From Spirochaeta isovalerica (GTDB lineage: Bacteria > Spirochaetota > Spirochaetia > DSM-2461): DNA of 64,000 bases. Made by a program: the position numbers and the translations under genes. The stretch lies in the NCBI RefSeq assembly GCF_014207565.1, contig NZ_JACHGJ010000005.1:62001-126000 (forward strand), written 5' to 3'. This document shows, piece after piece, positions 25,663 to 35,584 of the stretch. Under the pieces are notes generated by a model. The model made no database searches, was not told the origin of the DNA, and saw nothing but the letters and a program-made list of their open reading frames with translations. How positions within the stretch are numbered: position 1 is the first letter of the stretch; each line of letters starts with the position of its first letter.

Positions 25663-26454
25663 ATGAAGAAGAGGATTCTTACAGTTTTAATTAGCATTGT
25701 CACTCTTGTGTCAATGTATGCGGGCGGTTCTCAGGAAAAAGAAGCATCTCCCCTTAACCTTATGCAAGAAGGGACTCTGACAATCGGTGTCGAAATCGGG
25801 TATCCCCCTTTTGAGGATTTTGCCAACGACGGCGTAACGCCTGTAGGTTACGATATTGATTTCGCAAAAGCGCTCGGAGAGAAACTCGGTCTTGAAATCG
25901 TTTTCATCAACACGGCATGGGACGGAATCTTTCAGGGTATCGGCGTTAATTACGACGTTGTTATTTCAGCTGTAACCATTACTGAAGAAAGAAAAGAAAC
26001 CATGGATTTTTCAACCCCCTACATCGACAACTACCAGGCAGTCGTGGTACGGGCCGATTCAGATAGAAAAGTTACAAAATTCCAGGACCTCGACGGACTC
26101 GCGCTGGCGGTCCAGAAAGAAACCACTTCGGATATTCTGATCTCCGATTACATTTCCACAGGATCTTTGAACTGTACGGTCGCCCAGAACGAAAAGGTCA
26201 TAACCTGTTTCACACAGCTTGACAATAAAGAGATCGACGCCGTAGTCGTAGACTCCACAGTTGCGGACGGGCAGGTCGGAAAATACCCCGGCAAATACAA
26301 AATCGCCTATCTCGACAAGAGCGAAGCCGAACAGTTCGGCGTAGCATTGACCAAAGGCAACACAGCTCTTCAGTCCGCCATCAACAAAGCAATCGATGAC
26401 CTGAAAAAGGAAGGCTTCTTCCAGGAAAACACTGAATACTGGTTCGGTGGCTGA
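25663..26454 (+). CDS. Polar amino-acid ABC transporter, substrate-binding protein
   Basis: 263 residues, SBP_bac_3 family. The signal peptide ends near MYAGGSQEKE; there is no lipobox Cys, so it is probably processed by signal peptidase I. Family segments: LTIGVEIGYPPFE, GYDIDFAKALGEKLGL, WDGIFQGI, ISAVTITEERKETMDFSTPY and GVALTKGN. It would bind a polar amino acid in the periplasm and deliver it to the permease/ATPase pair encoded next. First gene of a three-gene operon. Confidence 0.93.
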   Translation: MKKRILTVLISIVTLVSMYAGGSQEKEASPLNLMQEGTLTIGVEIGYPPFEDFANDGVTPVGYDIDFAKALGEKLGLEIVFINTAWDGIFQGIGVNYDVVISAVTITEERKETMDFSTPYIDNYQAVVVRADSDRKVTKFQDLDGLALAVQKETTSDILISDYISTGSLNCTVAQNEKVITCFTQLDNKEIDAVVVDSTVADGQVGKYPGKYKIAYLDKSEAEQFGVALTKGNTALQSAINKAIDDLKKEGFFQENTEYWFGG

Positions 26455-26465
26455 TAAGGGTCATA

Positions 26466-27509
26466 ATGAAAGATTATCTCAAAAAACTAATTAATATTAG
26501 ACAATGGGAACAGTCTTCAAAAACAACTGCCATAATTATTGTGGCAGTTGTTCTTTTGTTTATTGTTCTTTCGGTTATCAATGTCTCCGAATCGGCCATG
26601 ATGGATCATGCCTCGGCGGAAGTGAAACAGATGATCGAAGATGAAAAAGACAGTTCCCGAAAACGCCTTACCATAACCTATAACGATTTTAAAGCCATCA
26701 GCTACCTGTCCTTTACGACATCGGGAGCCAAAGCCCTTCAGGAATCCTATGTCGGTTTTGCCGGAAATATCTTCCAGGCCGATGAAGGTGTTGGTAAGTT
26801 TACCGGACAGATGATTAACTACACCTACCGGATGCTGGGAATCAAACAGAATTTTCTGCACGGCGTCAAACTGACAATGCTGCTGACAACATTGTCCATA
26901 CTGATCGGATTTGTTTTCAGTATTTTTCTCGCCCTTGGCAAGATTTCAAAAAATGTAATTATCAGCAAGCTTTCCAGTGCATACATATTTTTCTTCAGGG
27001 GAACTCCCCTTCTGATACAGCTTTTCGTGGTGTATTTTTCCGTACCGGGGATCTTCGGATTCTCCTGGAGAGGACTTTTCGACATCTCCGATCCCGAAGC
27101 TGTTTACAAAGGCGCTTTCATTGCGGCTTTAATTGCCTTCTCGCTGAATGCCGCAGCCTATTGTGCCGAAATCGTCCGTGCGGCTATACAGTCTATCGAC
27201 AAAGGCCAGCACGAAGCATCCAAAACGCTGGGACTGGGTTATGCTCAGACAATGACCCATATTATCATTCCTCAGGCCACAAGAAGAATGATCCCGCCTC
27301 TTGCCAATGAATTTATTATGATGATCAAAGATGTTTCGCTTGTTTTTGCGATTTCTCTCATGGACATCACCACTATATCCAAAACGATTATGACCAGCGA
27401 AGGAAGCTATCTCGTATTTCTTCCGGCTCTGGTAATTTATCTGATTGTAACAGCAATCTTTACCAGGATATTTGGAAAAATGGAAGAGAGGTTGTCTGTC
27501 TATGAATAA
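26466..27509 (+). CDS. Polar amino-acid ABC transporter, permease
   Basis: 347 residues. The C-terminal ~220 residues are a HisM/GlnP-type permease with the EAA loop ([14 protein letters not shown]) that contacts the ATPase. The N-terminal part is unusual: one membrane segment (about 20-40) is followed by ~90 mostly hydrophilic residues before the core. It starts 11 bp after the binding-protein gene. A strong inverted repeat lies within codons 19-29. The stop overlaps the start of the ATPase gene. Confidence 0.92.
   Translation: MKDYLKKLINIRQWEQSSKTTAIIIVAVVLLFIVLSVINVSESAMMDHASAEVKQMIEDEKDSSRKRLTITYNDFKAISYLSFTTSGAKALQESYVGFAGNIFQADEGVGKFTGQMINYTYRMLGIKQNFLHGVKLTMLLTTLSILIGFVFSIFLALGKISKNVIISKLSSAYIFFFRGTPLLIQLFVVYFSVPGIFGFSWRGLFDISDPEAVYKGAFIAALIAFSLNAAAYCAEIVRAAIQSIDKGQHEASKTLGLGYAQTMTHIIIPQATRRMIPPLANEFIMMIKDVSLVFAISLMDITTISKTIMTSEGSYLVFLPALVIYLIVTAIFTRIFGKMEERLSVYE
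26522..26552 (+). repeat. Intragenic hairpin with T-rich tail near the permease start
   Basis: AACAACTGCCA (26522-26532) and TGGCAGTTGTT (26542-26552) form a perfect 11-bp stem with a 9-nt loop, followed by CTTTTGTTTATTGTTC. It resembles an intrinsic terminator or RNA stabiliser inside the coding sequence. Confidence 0.6.
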
Positions 27510-28290
27510 CGAAAAAGAAACCAATGAATACGAATATCTCATCAGAACTGAGAATCTCTCCAAATCTTTCGGACATCTTGAAGTCCTCAGAGATGTGGAT
27601 CTCGCCGTCAAAAAAGGAGAAGTGATCTGCATTATCGGTCCGTCCGGCGCGGGAAAATCGACATACCTCCGCTCGCTGATTCACCTGGAGGAGATAACGA
27701 GCGGCAAGATATTTGTCCAGGACAAACTGTTTCTTCACAGAAAGCATAACCGGACCGTTCACAGGGTTCCGGCGGATCAGCAGAAGGCCATGCTCCTGGA
27801 AATGGGAATGGTATTTCAGCGCTTTAATCTTTTCCCCCATAAAACCGTTCTGGAAAACCTGATACTCGCACCGATCATTATCCGGAAAAAATCAAAGGCC
27901 GATGCCATTGCTTCTGCAGCGAAACTGATTGAACGGGTAGGATTATCCGATAAGACAGATGTATACCCGAACAAACTGTCGGGAGGACAGCAGCAGCGCG
28001 TCGCCATTGCACGGGCGCTTGCGATGGAACCGGAGATCATGCTCTTCGACGAGCCGACAAGCGCGCTCGACCCGGAACTGGTAGGGGAAGTACTGGCGGT
28101 TATGCGGGATCTAGCCAATCAGGGGATGACCATGCTCTGCGTAACCCATGAAATGGGATTTGCAAAAGAAGTGGCCGACCGCGTCGTTTTTATGGCGGAC
28201 GGGATGATTCTGGAAGAAGGGAAACCGAAGGATCTTTTTGAAAACCCGAAAAATGAAAAGCTGAAGAACTTTCTCAAGAATGTTCTTTAG
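27502..28290 (+). CDS. Polar amino-acid ABC transporter, ATP-binding protein
   Basis: The start is ATG 27502 (MNNEKETNE), overlapping the permease stop by 8 bp. It has Walker [10 protein letters not shown], signature [15 protein letters not shown], Walker [14 protein letters not shown] and switch His in CVTHEMGF: a GlnQ/HisP-type ATPase. There is a short insert with basic residues after the Walker A region ([10 protein letters not shown]). 262 residues. The 3' end overlaps the convergent methyltransferase gene by 17 bp. Confidence 0.95.
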   Translation: MNNEKETNEYEYLIRTENLSKSFGHLEVLRDVDLAVKKGEVICIIGPSGAGKSTYLRSLIHLEEITSGKIFVQDKLFLHRKHNRTVHRVPADQQKAMLLEMGMVFQRFNLFPHKTVLENLILAPIIIRKKSKADAIASAAKLIERVGLSDKTDVYPNKLSGGQQQRVAIARALAMEPEIMLFDEPTSALDPELVGEVLAVMRDLANQGMTMLCVTHEMGFAKEVADRVVFMADGMILEEGKPKDLFENPKNEKLKNFLKNVL

Positions 28291-29224
28291 AAATCGGTTC
28301 ATCAGTATTTCTCTGAAAGTGTAGAATTTTCAATCCGGCTCCCGGGCCGGATTCGGGAAAGCTCTCACCTCCTTCAAGGCGGTTTATCAGTCTGAAGCTT
28401 CCGGAATTCTCTTCAATGAATTTTTCAAACCAGGAAAAATCATACCGGGGAGAATTGAGGCAGGCCAGGATTTCTCCGCCGGGAGTCAGGAATTCCGCCG
28501 ATCTTCTCAGGATTTTTCCATAATCCCTCTCAAGGTTGAAACTTGTTCCCTGAGAGGGAGGAGGATCGATAACGACCAGATCAAAAGGGCCCGAACGGAC
28601 TATTTTGCCGAAAGATTTCAATATGTTGTGACTCATAAAGGAGACAGATTCAAGACTCTGATTGTTCAGCCTGTGATTCTCCCTCCCCCGGGACAGGGAA
28701 TTGCTGTTCATATCCACATTGAGGACATAGGAAGCTCCGCCGGCTATTGCCGCTACGGAGAAAGCACAGGTGTAGGAGAAGAGATTGAGGACTTTCCTGC
28801 CGGAACTGATGGAGCGGAGATAGCTTCTTCCTTCGCCCATATCGGGGAAAATTCCCGGATTCTCCCCTTTCCCCAGAGAAACCAGGTAACGCAGGCCATT
28901 CTCCTCGACCATATGCGGAAGAGGAAGCGGTTCGCCGAAAAAACTGTTTTTCCAGGGAGCCGAGGTTCTGTCCTGAAAGACAACAGAGGCAATCGAACCT
29001 GATCCCATCAGTTCCGAAGCGAACTCTTCGAGCCACCCGGGAGAACGCTCTTCATAAAGGGTGATAAAGATAGCCGGAGGATAGAAATCGGCATTGAGAA
29101 ATCCCAAGCCGTCAAATGTTCCGCCGCGGCCGTGAAACAGCCTTTGCAAATCGCGGCTTTCGGTTTTCGTCAAATTGCTTCTGATATGGCTGAGGATTTT
29201 GCTGATTTCGAAGTTATTGGACAA
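28274..29224 (-). CDS. Class I SAM-dependent methyltransferase, RlmI/RlmK-like
   Basis: 316 residues from a TTG start at 29224, with GGGAG 7 nt upstream. The methyltransferase core has SAM motif [16 protein letters not shown], acidic motif II VLNVDMN, and motif [12 protein letters not shown] typical of C5-methylcytosine/rRNA (RlmI-like) enzymes. The usual N-terminal PUA domain of RlmI is not obvious; the N-terminus is shorter. It probably modifies RNA. Confidence 0.85.
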   Translation of the reverse strand: MSNNFEISKILSHIRSNLTKTESRDLQRLFHGRGGTFDGLGFLNADFYPPAIFITLYEERSPGWLEEFASELMGSGSIASVVFQDRTSAPWKNSFFGEPLPLPHMVEENGLRYLVSLGKGENPGIFPDMGEGRSYLRSISSGRKVLNLFSYTCAFSVAAIAGGASYVLNVDMNSNSLSRGRENHRLNNQSLESVSFMSHNILKSFGKIVRSGPFDLVVIDPPPSQGTSFNLERDYGKILRRSAEFLTPGGEILACLNSPRYDFSWFEKFIEENSGSFRLINRLEGGESFPESGPGAGLKILHFQRNTDEPISKEHS

Positions 29225-29248
29225 TATCTGACTCCCTTTTTCGGTACG

Positions 29249-29263
29249 GCTATTGCAAATAGC
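29249..29263. promoter_or_regulatory. Palindrome overlapping the -35 of the DRTGG gene
   Basis: GCTATT-GCA-AATAGC, perfect 6-bp arms. It contains TTGCAA (29253-29258), which with TATATA 18 bp downstream forms a candidate promoter for the gene at 29295. The position fits a repressor site. Confidence 0.45.
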
Positions 29264-29294
29264 TTATGTTTATTATTATATATGTGTAGAAACT

Positions 29295-29636
29295 ATGAAA
29301 GTACGTGACATCATTAAAGCAGTTGATGGCAGAGTAATCTGCGGAGACGATCTGGACAAGGACCTGACAACAGGCTGCAGTTCCGATCTAATGAGCGACA
29401 TTCTCACTCTCGAACCGGTAAACGCCGTACTGATTACGGGCCTAGCGAACATTCAGGCTGTACGTACTGCCGATATGGCCGGAATTTCACACATTCTTTT
29501 CGTGAGAGATAAACTTATTTCCAAAGAGATGATCACCCTGGCGGAAGAGAGCGGAATTACGCTGCTTGAAACAGGGCTGTCGATGTTTGTTGTCTGCGGC
29601 AAGCTGGCGGCTGAAGGATTGTGCGGTCCTTATTAA
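29295..29636 (+). CDS. DRTGG-domain protein
   Basis: The start is ATG 29295 (MKVRDIIKAVDGRV). 113 residues, a stand-alone DRTGG domain: GGRVICG-type strand, GCSSDLMSDILT, ITGLANIQAVRTADM and ILFVRDK. Such domains occur beside CBS, HPr-kinase and pta proteins and may bind nucleotides. The C-terminus has three Cys, including the CGKLAAEGLCGPY tail. That tail and 30 bp of its 3' flank are duplicated 159 bp downstream. Confidence 0.82.
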   Translation: MKVRDIIKAVDGRVICGDDLDKDLTTGCSSDLMSDILTLEPVNAVLITGLANIQAVRTADMAGISHILFVRDKLISKEMITLAEESGITLLETGLSMFVVCGKLAAEGLCGPY

Positions 29637-29665
29637 GCTTTTCGGTTTCTGAACGCCCTGTTTCA
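29588..29665 (+). repeat. Direct repeat, copy 1 (3' end of the DRTGG gene plus flank)
   Basis: 78 bp that align without gaps to 29747-29824, with 71 of 78 positions identical by my count. Confidence 0.9.
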
Positions 29666-29693
29666 ATCCTGGTTATCAAGTAACATTAAGGTC

Positions 29694-29718
29694 GGCTCCT
29701 CAGATGATCGGAGCCTTT
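29694..29718 (+). terminator. Terminator-like hairpin after the DRTGG gene
   Basis: GGCTCC (29694-29699) / GGAGCC (29710-29715), 10-nt loop, then TTTGTT. Confidence 0.5.
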
Positions 29719-29722
29719 GTTC

Positions 29723-29743
29723 GCTCCCCGTAAAAGGGGGAGC
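29723..29743. repeat. Second hairpin in the spacer
   Basis: GCTCCCC (29723-29729) / GGGGAGC (29737-29743), loop of 7 nt. No T run. It immediately precedes the duplicated gene tail. Confidence 0.5.
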
Positions 29744-29746
29744 TCA

Positions 29747-29824
29747 TGTTGTCTGCGGCAAGCTGGCGGCTGAAGGTCTTTGCGGTCCTTACTGAGCTTT
29801 TCGGGGTCTGAACGCCCTGTTTCA
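29747..29824 (+). pseudogene. Orphan tail of a second DRTGG gene (direct repeat, copy 2)
   Basis: In frame it encodes VVCGKLAAEGLCGPY and a stop, exactly as in the intact gene. The five coding differences are all synonymous (GGA TTG to GGT CTT, TAT TAA to TAC TGA), and two more lie in the 3' flank. No upstream body of a gene is present. This is best read as a remnant of a tandem paralogue whose 5' part was deleted. Confidence 0.7.
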
Positions 29825-29829
29825 TTTGT

Positions 29830-31650
29830 TTATGAAAGCGATCTGTACCAGTCTCCGTACTTTTCACACATTTTTTCGAATCCCTCTTCCGAGTCGGCGA
29901 TAACTTCATCTCCGTGAACCATTTTAATCGAACAGTTCAAGTCTATGGGAGTTCTTTCACTCTCGATAGATTTGATACGTTCTACTGAATCCATTGCAGC
30001 CTTTTTGTGGTCATCCAGAGATGTATTGACAAGTTCAACCGTAGCGTCGGCACTGAAATTCTCTCCCGTCAGATCCTTTATGTACTGAAGCATGGTTTTA
30101 GAGTTTCCGGGCTTCCAGTATCTTTCAGCCATTTCCTGTCCCACTTCCCGGTTGTCGGTTATATAACCGTATTTGTTGATAAAGTAGCGTTTGGTCTGGT
30201 AAACACCCATAATAGCCAGAACATAGGCATGGTAGGTCGCCGCGGCTTCGCCGGTCAGTAGATGGGGAACAGCCAGAGTCGGACGGGGACTGTCAAATCC
30301 GAAGAACTCATTCTCCGCTTCACGCAGCTCTTTAAGAATTCTATCGGCTGTGAGCTCATCATCGGATAATCCGTATATCCTTTTTTCTCCATAAGCGACG
30401 ACTGTCAGATACCGGAGATCGAAGGCCAGGAAGCGATACTTATTATGGACAATTTCACTGATCAGCTCATCGGGCATTTTCCCGCCATCGCTGTTTTCCG
30501 CATATTTCCACAGCCAGTCGCCATCAAAGAGCAGAGAATCCATCAGCATGGATTGAATTTCGGCGAATCCTCCCGAAGTGGGAGCGAATTCCTGGGAATA
30601 ACAGGGAGCAGGCATATCGATATTGGAAAAATGAGCGGCATGCCCCCCTTCGTGAAGGAGGGTTTTTATAGCTTTCCAGCCGCCCCCGGTCTGTCCCGGA
30701 ACAGCATTGGCTGTAAAATTCAGCCTGGCGGGCAGGAACCGGCTGCCATCATTATAAGGAGGGAAAGGACCGTGCATAAAGCCGTTTTCGTATTTGCCTT
30801 TACGGGCGACAAGATCGATCTGAATGCGGGCACCTTTATAGTCGATTCCCATTGCGGAAAAAGAACGGCCCCATCGGAGCAAGGCCTGATCAAAGGAGAA
30901 ATAAGGATCCTGTCTCTCTGTCAGATCTCCCGATGCCATATACCGGATATTCCAGGGATTGGCTTTCAAACCACTGTTATCCTTTTCCGCTTTTTTAAAA
31001 GAAGCAAAACAGGCTTCTGAGGTATCATCTTTCAGAACATCGAGAATAGAAAAAAGCTGATCGCGGGAAAATCCTTCGTTTACCTGGCAGCTGTAATCGT
31101 AATAATCTTCGAACCCGAGTTTTTCAGCCAGTTTATTGCGTTCCTTCACCAGATCGATATAACCATTTTCCAGCAGGTAAATCTCAAGATCTCTCATACC
31201 CTGCCAGGCGGCCTTCCGGACAGCTTCATCGGGGTCGCTTCCCACAAGAAGGAGAAGTTTTCCCATACCGGCTTCCTTGTGCTCCCCTGTAGACGGATCG
31301 GTATAGCCAAGGGGATAATTCCGTCTTTTCCGACCCATATCGCCTTCCATCTCAATAAGTCTCTTCTGAATGGCCAGAGCTTCGGGATCCTCAATGGCGT
31401 GGCATTGAAAAAAACGGAGCCATCCCTCAAGTCCCGTTTTCTCCCAGCGGCTAAGCCCTTCCTTATCCAGCTCGGTTCTGATTTCTTTTAAACGGGATAA
31501 ATCGGACATAAAGGCTTTGAGAGCCGTTTCTTTTTTTTCAAAATCTCCCTGTTCATAAGATGAATGGTTCATATAGGCAGCCCAGAAGCTCTCTTCCTTC
31601 GCTGTATGCAATTTCAGATATTCGTTGTTCAGTTTTGTATTCAATGACAT
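29830..31650 (-). CDS. M3-family metallopeptidase (oligoendopeptidase-like)
   Basis: The start is ATG 31650 (MSLNTKLNNE), with AGGAAG upstream; the longer reading runs into the dus spacer. 606 residues. The zinc motif HEGGHAAHF (HExxH) lies at about residue 365, and a downstream Glu for the third ligand is expected in GFAEIQSML. Helical throughout, with no signal peptide, so it is a cytoplasmic peptide hydrolase. It follows dus on the minus strand. Confidence 0.9.
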   Translation of the reverse strand: MSLNTKLNNEYLKLHTAKEESFWAAYMNHSSYEQGDFEKKETALKAFMSDLSRLKEIRTELDKEGLSRWEKTGLEGWLRFFQCHAIEDPEALAIQKRLIEMEGDMGRKRRNYPLGYTDPSTGEHKEAGMGKLLLLVGSDPDEAVRKAAWQGMRDLEIYLLENGYIDLVKERNKLAEKLGFEDYYDYSCQVNEGFSRDQLFSILDVLKDDTSEACFASFKKAEKDNSGLKANPWNIRYMASGDLTERQDPYFSFDQALLRWGRSFSAMGIDYKGARIQIDLVARKGKYENGFMHGPFPPYNDGSRFLPARLNFTANAVPGQTGGGWKAIKTLLHEGGHAAHFSNIDMPAPCYSQEFAPTSGGFAEIQSMLMDSLLFDGDWLWKYAENSDGGKMPDELISEIVHNKYRFLAFDLRYLTVVAYGEKRIYGLSDDELTADRILKELREAENEFFGFDSPRPTLAVPHLLTGEAAATYHAYVLAIMGVYQTKRYFINKYGYITDNREVGQEMAERYWKPGNSKTMLQYIKDLTGENFSADATVELVNTSLDDHKKAAMDSVERIKSIESERTPIDLNCSIKMVHGDEVIADSEEGFEKMCEKYGDWYRSLS

Positions 31651-31705
31651 TTTTTTTACTTCCTGTTTATGACTTAAAGTGGCGGATGTGTTTTGTAGGC
31701 ACAAT

Positions 31706-32674
31706 TTATTCCTTAAATAATTTATTGACCCATATGTTATATTCGTCAAGATGAAGTATCCGCTTCATCTCTTCCATCTCCGCTTCGCGGCCGGGGAAAA
31801 GGGCTTCCAGATATTGCCAGTAGCTCTTCATTTTTCCCACCAGAGCTTCCTGCCGGTTGATTTTCTTTCCCAAAGTATCGAGAAGATCATCGTGATAATC
31901 TCGAAGCCTGTTTTTACGTTCCCGATTCAAAGGAACTATTTCCCGGAGACGATCGGCCTCTCCCCTCTCATAAGCCCGGATATCTTCCGGGAGAAAAGGA
32001 TCCCGCAGCAATTCCCGACCGATCATCCATCTTTCCACCTCTTTAAAAGAACTTGAAAAATCAATCCATGTCCTGCGGCTCACATCTCCGCTGAAAACCA
32101 GCGGGTGTTTCAGTGTCGCGGCAACAGATTTCATGGCTTCGAGATCGACCGGTCCCTCATATTTATCAACTCCCAGTCTGGGATGAACTATAACCTCACT
32201 TAAGGGGAAGGTATTGAAAACAGGTATGAGAGCTTCAATTTCCCTGTGCGAGTACAATCCCGTTCTCACTTTTACCGATAAGGGCAGACGGATCTTCGGA
32301 ATGACTGAAGCGAGAAAATCCTGAACCCTCTCAGGATGGGGCAGAAAACCCGAACCGCGACCTTTATTCACCACAGCGTCGGCCGGACAGGCCATATTGA
32401 TATTGACCGACTTGAACCCCGCATCTTCCAGCAAATTGGCCAGAGCGGCGCAGGCATCGGGATCTTTACTGAGTATCTGAGGTTCCACAGGTATTGCTTC
32501 ATGCAGGGAGGGAAGCAAACTCTGAAGGGATTTTTTCCGATATCGGCTGTTTTCCGCAACAACGATAAAGGGAGCGACAGCACGGTCAAATCCCGAAAAG
32601 TGGCGGAAATAAACTTCACGGAATGTGTTGTCCGTGTAAACCAGCATGGGAGCCATGTAAAGAGTCTTAATCAT
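31706..32674 (-). CDS. dus: tRNA-dihydrouridine synthase
   Basis: 322 residues, FMN-dependent TIM barrel reducing uridines in the tRNA D-loop. Seen: APMLVYTDNTFR near the start, NINMACPADAVVNKGRGSGFL-type active-site region with catalytic Cys (about 99), SVKVRTG and VHPRLGVDKYEG. The ATG has no ribosome site; a -10 (TAGAAT) ends 6 nt upstream. Its -35 overlaps the stop codon of the preceding gene. Confidence 0.93.
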   Translation of the reverse strand: MIKTLYMAPMLVYTDNTFREVYFRHFSGFDRAVAPFIVVAENSRYRKKSLQSLLPSLHEAIPVEPQILSKDPDACAALANLLEDAGFKSVNINMACPADAVVNKGRGSGFLPHPERVQDFLASVIPKIRLPLSVKVRTGLYSHREIEALIPVFNTFPLSEVIVHPRLGVDKYEGPVDLEAMKSVAATLKHPLVFSGDVSRRTWIDFSSSFKEVERWMIGRELLRDPFLPEDIRAYERGEADRLREIVPLNRERKNRLRDYHDDLLDTLGKKINRQEALVGKMKSYWQYLEALFPGREAEMEEMKRILHLDEYNIWVNKLFKE

Positions 32675-32680
32675 CGGGAT

Positions 32681-32709
32681 ATTCTAATACAGGAGTGAAA
32701 TCTGATCAC
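32681..32709 (-). promoter_or_regulatory. Candidate dus promoter, leaderless geometry
   Basis: GTGATC (32709-32704, weak -35), 17-bp spacer, TAGAAT (32686-32681), then 6 nt to the ATG at 32674. Confidence 0.4.
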
Positions 32710-33080
32710 TACTCCAAATCGCGCAGAGAGACCGGTTTTCCCAGAATCTCGCTCCAGATTACAGCTTTCTTAAGGGGAGGAAGAGAATCAATACGCTCCA
32801 TAGCCGCAGGGGTCTTCACTTCACTGGATATTTTACGGGGAAGTACAGAGTCGGGTCGGGAAAAATCCCATTTTTTATCTGCCTTCTCTCCCTGGCTGAA
32901 CATTCTGTCAACGACTTTTGCCGAATCGACGCTATCATACAGGGAATCCTCACTCGGTGCCGTATTACCTTTGAGATTCTTACCGGCCGACCGGAAGATC
33001 TTCCTCAGGATCGGACTGGCGATGACGAGGATCATGAGCGCGAGTGTGATCATGCTATATATAAGGTCGCCGATTTTCAT
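32709..33080 (-). CDS. Small membrane-anchored protein downstream of floA
   Basis: 123 residues: one N-terminal membrane helix (about 8-24, SMITLALMILVIASPIL), then a basic and a long polar cytoplasmic tail rich in Ser, Asp and Lys. The ATG directly follows the floA stop (TAAATG), so the product is likely made with FloA and NfeD. I do not recognise the family. It may be a partner of the flotillin assembly. Confidence 0.72.
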   Translation of the reverse strand: MKIGDLIYSMITLALMILVIASPILRKIFRSAGKNLKGNTAPSEDSLYDSVDSAKVVDRMFSQGEKADKKWDFSRPDSVLPRKISSEVKTPAAMERIDSLPPLKKAVIWSEILGKPVSLRDLE

Positions 33081-34079
33081 TTATCTGCCGCCTGCGTTAT
33101 CGGGATTGCCATCTCCCCCGATGCTGTTCCGCATAGACGTATCCGCCTGGATATTCTTCATTCTGTAATAATCCATAATACCCAGATTCCCCTTTCTGAA
33201 CGATTCGGCCATGGCTTTCGGGATATCCACTTCCGCCAGGACAACCTTGGCTCTGTTTTCCTGGATCTCAGCCAGCATTTCCGCTTCTCTCGCTTTTGCT
33301 GCCGCCCGGCGCTGCTCGGCAACAGCCTGGAAGCGCCGCATATCAGCTTCCGCCTGATCGGCCTGAAGCTTGGCTCCCACATTGGAACCCACATCCACAT
33401 CGGCGATATCAATAGAGAGGATTTCAAAAGCGGTCCCCGCATCGAGGCCTTTTGCCAGTACCGTCTTGGAGATATTATCAGGGTTTTCCAGCACATCCTT
33501 GTAAGTCTGGGCGGAACCGATCGTCGTGACAATCCCCTCGCCGACACGGGCAATTATCGTCTCTTCCGTGGCTCCTCCGATCAGTCTTTCGATATTGGTC
33601 CGGACAGTGACACGGGCTTTCGCCTTCAGCTGAATTCCGTCTTTGGCGACCGCGTCGATAGTCGTCTTCCCCTTGTCGGGATGGGGGCAGTCAATGACTT
33701 TGGGATTAACACAGGTTTTGACCGCTTCAAGAACATCCCGTCCCGCCAGGTCGATTGCCGCCGCTTTGGAAAAGGGCAAGTCGAGATCCGCTTTGTTGGC
33801 GGCTATGAGGGCTTTGCTCACGTTGATGACATTCCCGCCGGCCAGATAATGGGTTTCTAGAAGATCGGAACTGGTGGCCAGACCGCCTTTCACCAGCATG
33901 ATCCGGCTGTCGACAATCTGCTTGGCACTGACTTTCCTGATCCACATTCCGATAATCCGGTTCATTTTTACCGAAGCTCCCGACAGCAGAGCCCGGAACC
34001 ACAGACCGAAGAACATAATAAAGATAAAAAGAAAAATCAGGCTGACAATTCCGCCGACAATATACAATGCTATAAACAT
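33081..34079 (-). CDS. floA: Flotillin-like protein FloA
   Basis: 332 residues. Short N-terminal membrane hairpin (about 3-30), then the YqfA/FloA core ([59 protein letters not shown]) and the coiled region [20 protein letters not shown]. FloA organises membrane microdomains. The ribosome site AAAGGAG lies within the end of nfeD, 2 bp before which nfeD stops. The nfeD-floA pairing is well known in Bacillus. Confidence 0.94.
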   Translation of the reverse strand: MFIALYIVGGIVSLIFLFIFIMFFGLWFRALLSGASVKMNRIIGMWIRKVSAKQIVDSRIMLVKGGLATSSDLLETHYLAGGNVINVSKALIAANKADLDLPFSKAAAIDLAGRDVLEAVKTCVNPKVIDCPHPDKGKTTIDAVAKDGIQLKAKARVTVRTNIERLIGGATEETIIARVGEGIVTTIGSAQTYKDVLENPDNISKTVLAKGLDAGTAFEILSIDIADVDVGSNVGAKLQADQAEADMRRFQAVAEQRRAAAKAREAEMLAEIQENRAKVVLAEVDIPKAMAESFRKGNLGIMDYYRMKNIQADTSMRNSIGGDGNPDNAGGR

Positions 34080-34081
34080 TC

Positions 34082-35563
34082 CTAAACTCCTTTCCGGACC
34101 ACGAGCCGCAGCCCCTCTTTTTTTATGACAATAACTTCTGAACCTTTTTCGATATACTCGCCATCGGTCTGAACGATGAGAATTTCTCCAGAGAAATCCG
34201 CTTTGCCGACGGGTCTCAAATCCGTCAAAGCTGTCCCCTTCTCTCCAAGTCGATTACTTTTGACCTCGCCCGCTGATTCAACTGCATCATCAGAGCCGCC
34301 ATCTCCGTCACTCTTTAGTACGAGCCGGCTGAAGAGTCGGGATTGGGGAAGCATAATCATCAGCACCCCGATCAAGGCGAGAGCGCCTACCAGGCTTAAT
34401 GAAACATAGAGGAGATTTTTCCGGAAGAGATCCCACTGCCAGACAAACTCGGGGACGACGAAATCCTGCCGGGACAGAACCAGAGACAGAAGGATGAGAA
34501 TGATCCCGCTGATACCGGTGACTCCGAATCCCGGAATAATGAAAATTTCGACCAGGAGCAGAACGACGCCGGCCAGGAACAGGAGCAATTCCAGCGAACC
34601 CATATTGCCGATCATAGTGCTGGCGGCAAAGACAACGGTAAAACAAACCAGCGCGATTGTGCCGGGTATCCCGAAACCGGGACTGGTCACTTCAAGATAA
34701 AGGGCGACAAGCCCGACCATAACAAGAAGGCTGGTGACGGCGGCGCTGCTGATAAAAGCCACAAACCAGTCGGATCTGCTCTTTTCCAGAACGACAACCG
34801 AGGATCCGGTAATTTTCAAATAGTCATAAAGGCTGTCCCGGCCGGTAACGGTGGCGGAAGAAACGCCGTATCGCTCCATCTCTCCCGCGGTTAAGGTCAG
34901 AAGTTTATCGGCCGCCGACAACTGGCGCCCCCGGACGATTGTACTGCCGGAGACGCGCTCCAGTTCCTGAATCTCTCCGGGAGTGAAAAGGCGGACGCCT
35001 TCATCGGTTTCGACCTCATAAAGTTCAAGGTCGTCATCCACCATGGCCAGAGCAATGGACCGGGGGTAACCGTTCTTCTCGGCGAGAGCCGCCATCTGCC
35101 CCCGCACGGCGCTGACGGTTTTTTCCTCCGCCATGACCATCCCTTCGGAAGATTGGTATACGGGAGCTGCTGCGCCCATGGATGTTCCGGCGTCCATAAC
35201 GATTTTATCGCAGGAAAAGGAAATGAGCGCTCCTGCAGACCAGCTGACACCGGTTCCTCCTGATGCGGAGGGAATGTAGGCAACCGTCTCGGCCCAGCTG
35301 ACAGAGCCTATGAGAGATGTAATCTCCAGCGCGGAGTCGACGCGCCCGCCGAAGGTGTTGAGCTGGAAAATGATCATGGGGGATTCAGCCTCTTTGGCTT
35401 TGACGATGCTCCGCTTGAGAAATACGACGAGAAAGGGATCGATATCCTCATTGACGGGAATGATGTAAACCGGTCCGTTCTGTATTGCGCTATCGGTCTG
35501 TGAGATTAGGCTGTGAAGAGTCAGTAAGGAAAAGATAAGAAATAGAAATGCAATCTTCTTCAT
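34082..35563 (-). CDS. NfeD-family membrane protease (long form)
   Basis: 493 residues. Signal peptide (1-21), then a ClpP-class serine protease domain ([17 protein letters not shown], catalytic Ser in [23 protein letters not shown]). Four or five membrane helices (about 265-400) and a C-terminal OB-fold NfeD domain follow (about 425-493). NfeD works with flotillins in membrane homeostasis. The ribosome site GAGGTG lies upstream of the ATG, and a TTGACA promoter precedes it. Confidence 0.93.
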   Translation of the reverse strand: MKKIAFLFLIFSLLTLHSLISQTDSAIQNGPVYIIPVNEDIDPFLVVFLKRSIVKAKEAESPMIIFQLNTFGGRVDSALEITSLIGSVSWAETVAYIPSASGGTGVSWSAGALISFSCDKIVMDAGTSMGAAAPVYQSSEGMVMAEEKTVSAVRGQMAALAEKNGYPRSIALAMVDDDLELYEVETDEGVRLFTPGEIQELERVSGSTIVRGRQLSAADKLLTLTAGEMERYGVSSATVTGRDSLYDYLKITGSSVVVLEKSRSDWFVAFISSAAVTSLLVMVGLVALYLEVTSPGFGIPGTIALVCFTVVFAASTMIGNMGSLELLLFLAGVVLLLVEIFIIPGFGVTGISGIILILLSLVLSRQDFVVPEFVWQWDLFRKNLLYVSLSLVGALALIGVLMIMLPQSRLFSRLVLKSDGDGGSDDAVESAGEVKSNRLGEKGTALTDLRPVGKADFSGEILIVQTDGEYIEKGSEVIVIKKEGLRLVVRKGV

Positions 35564-35584
35564 TGCTGTGCACCTCTGCTTTAA

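Noticed and set aside
29634-29794. Stop-codon readthrough from the DRTGG gene into the duplicated tail
   Set aside because: The frame is open between the two stops, but the interval contains two hairpins and no protein-like pattern. An open frame of 52 codons can occur by chance.
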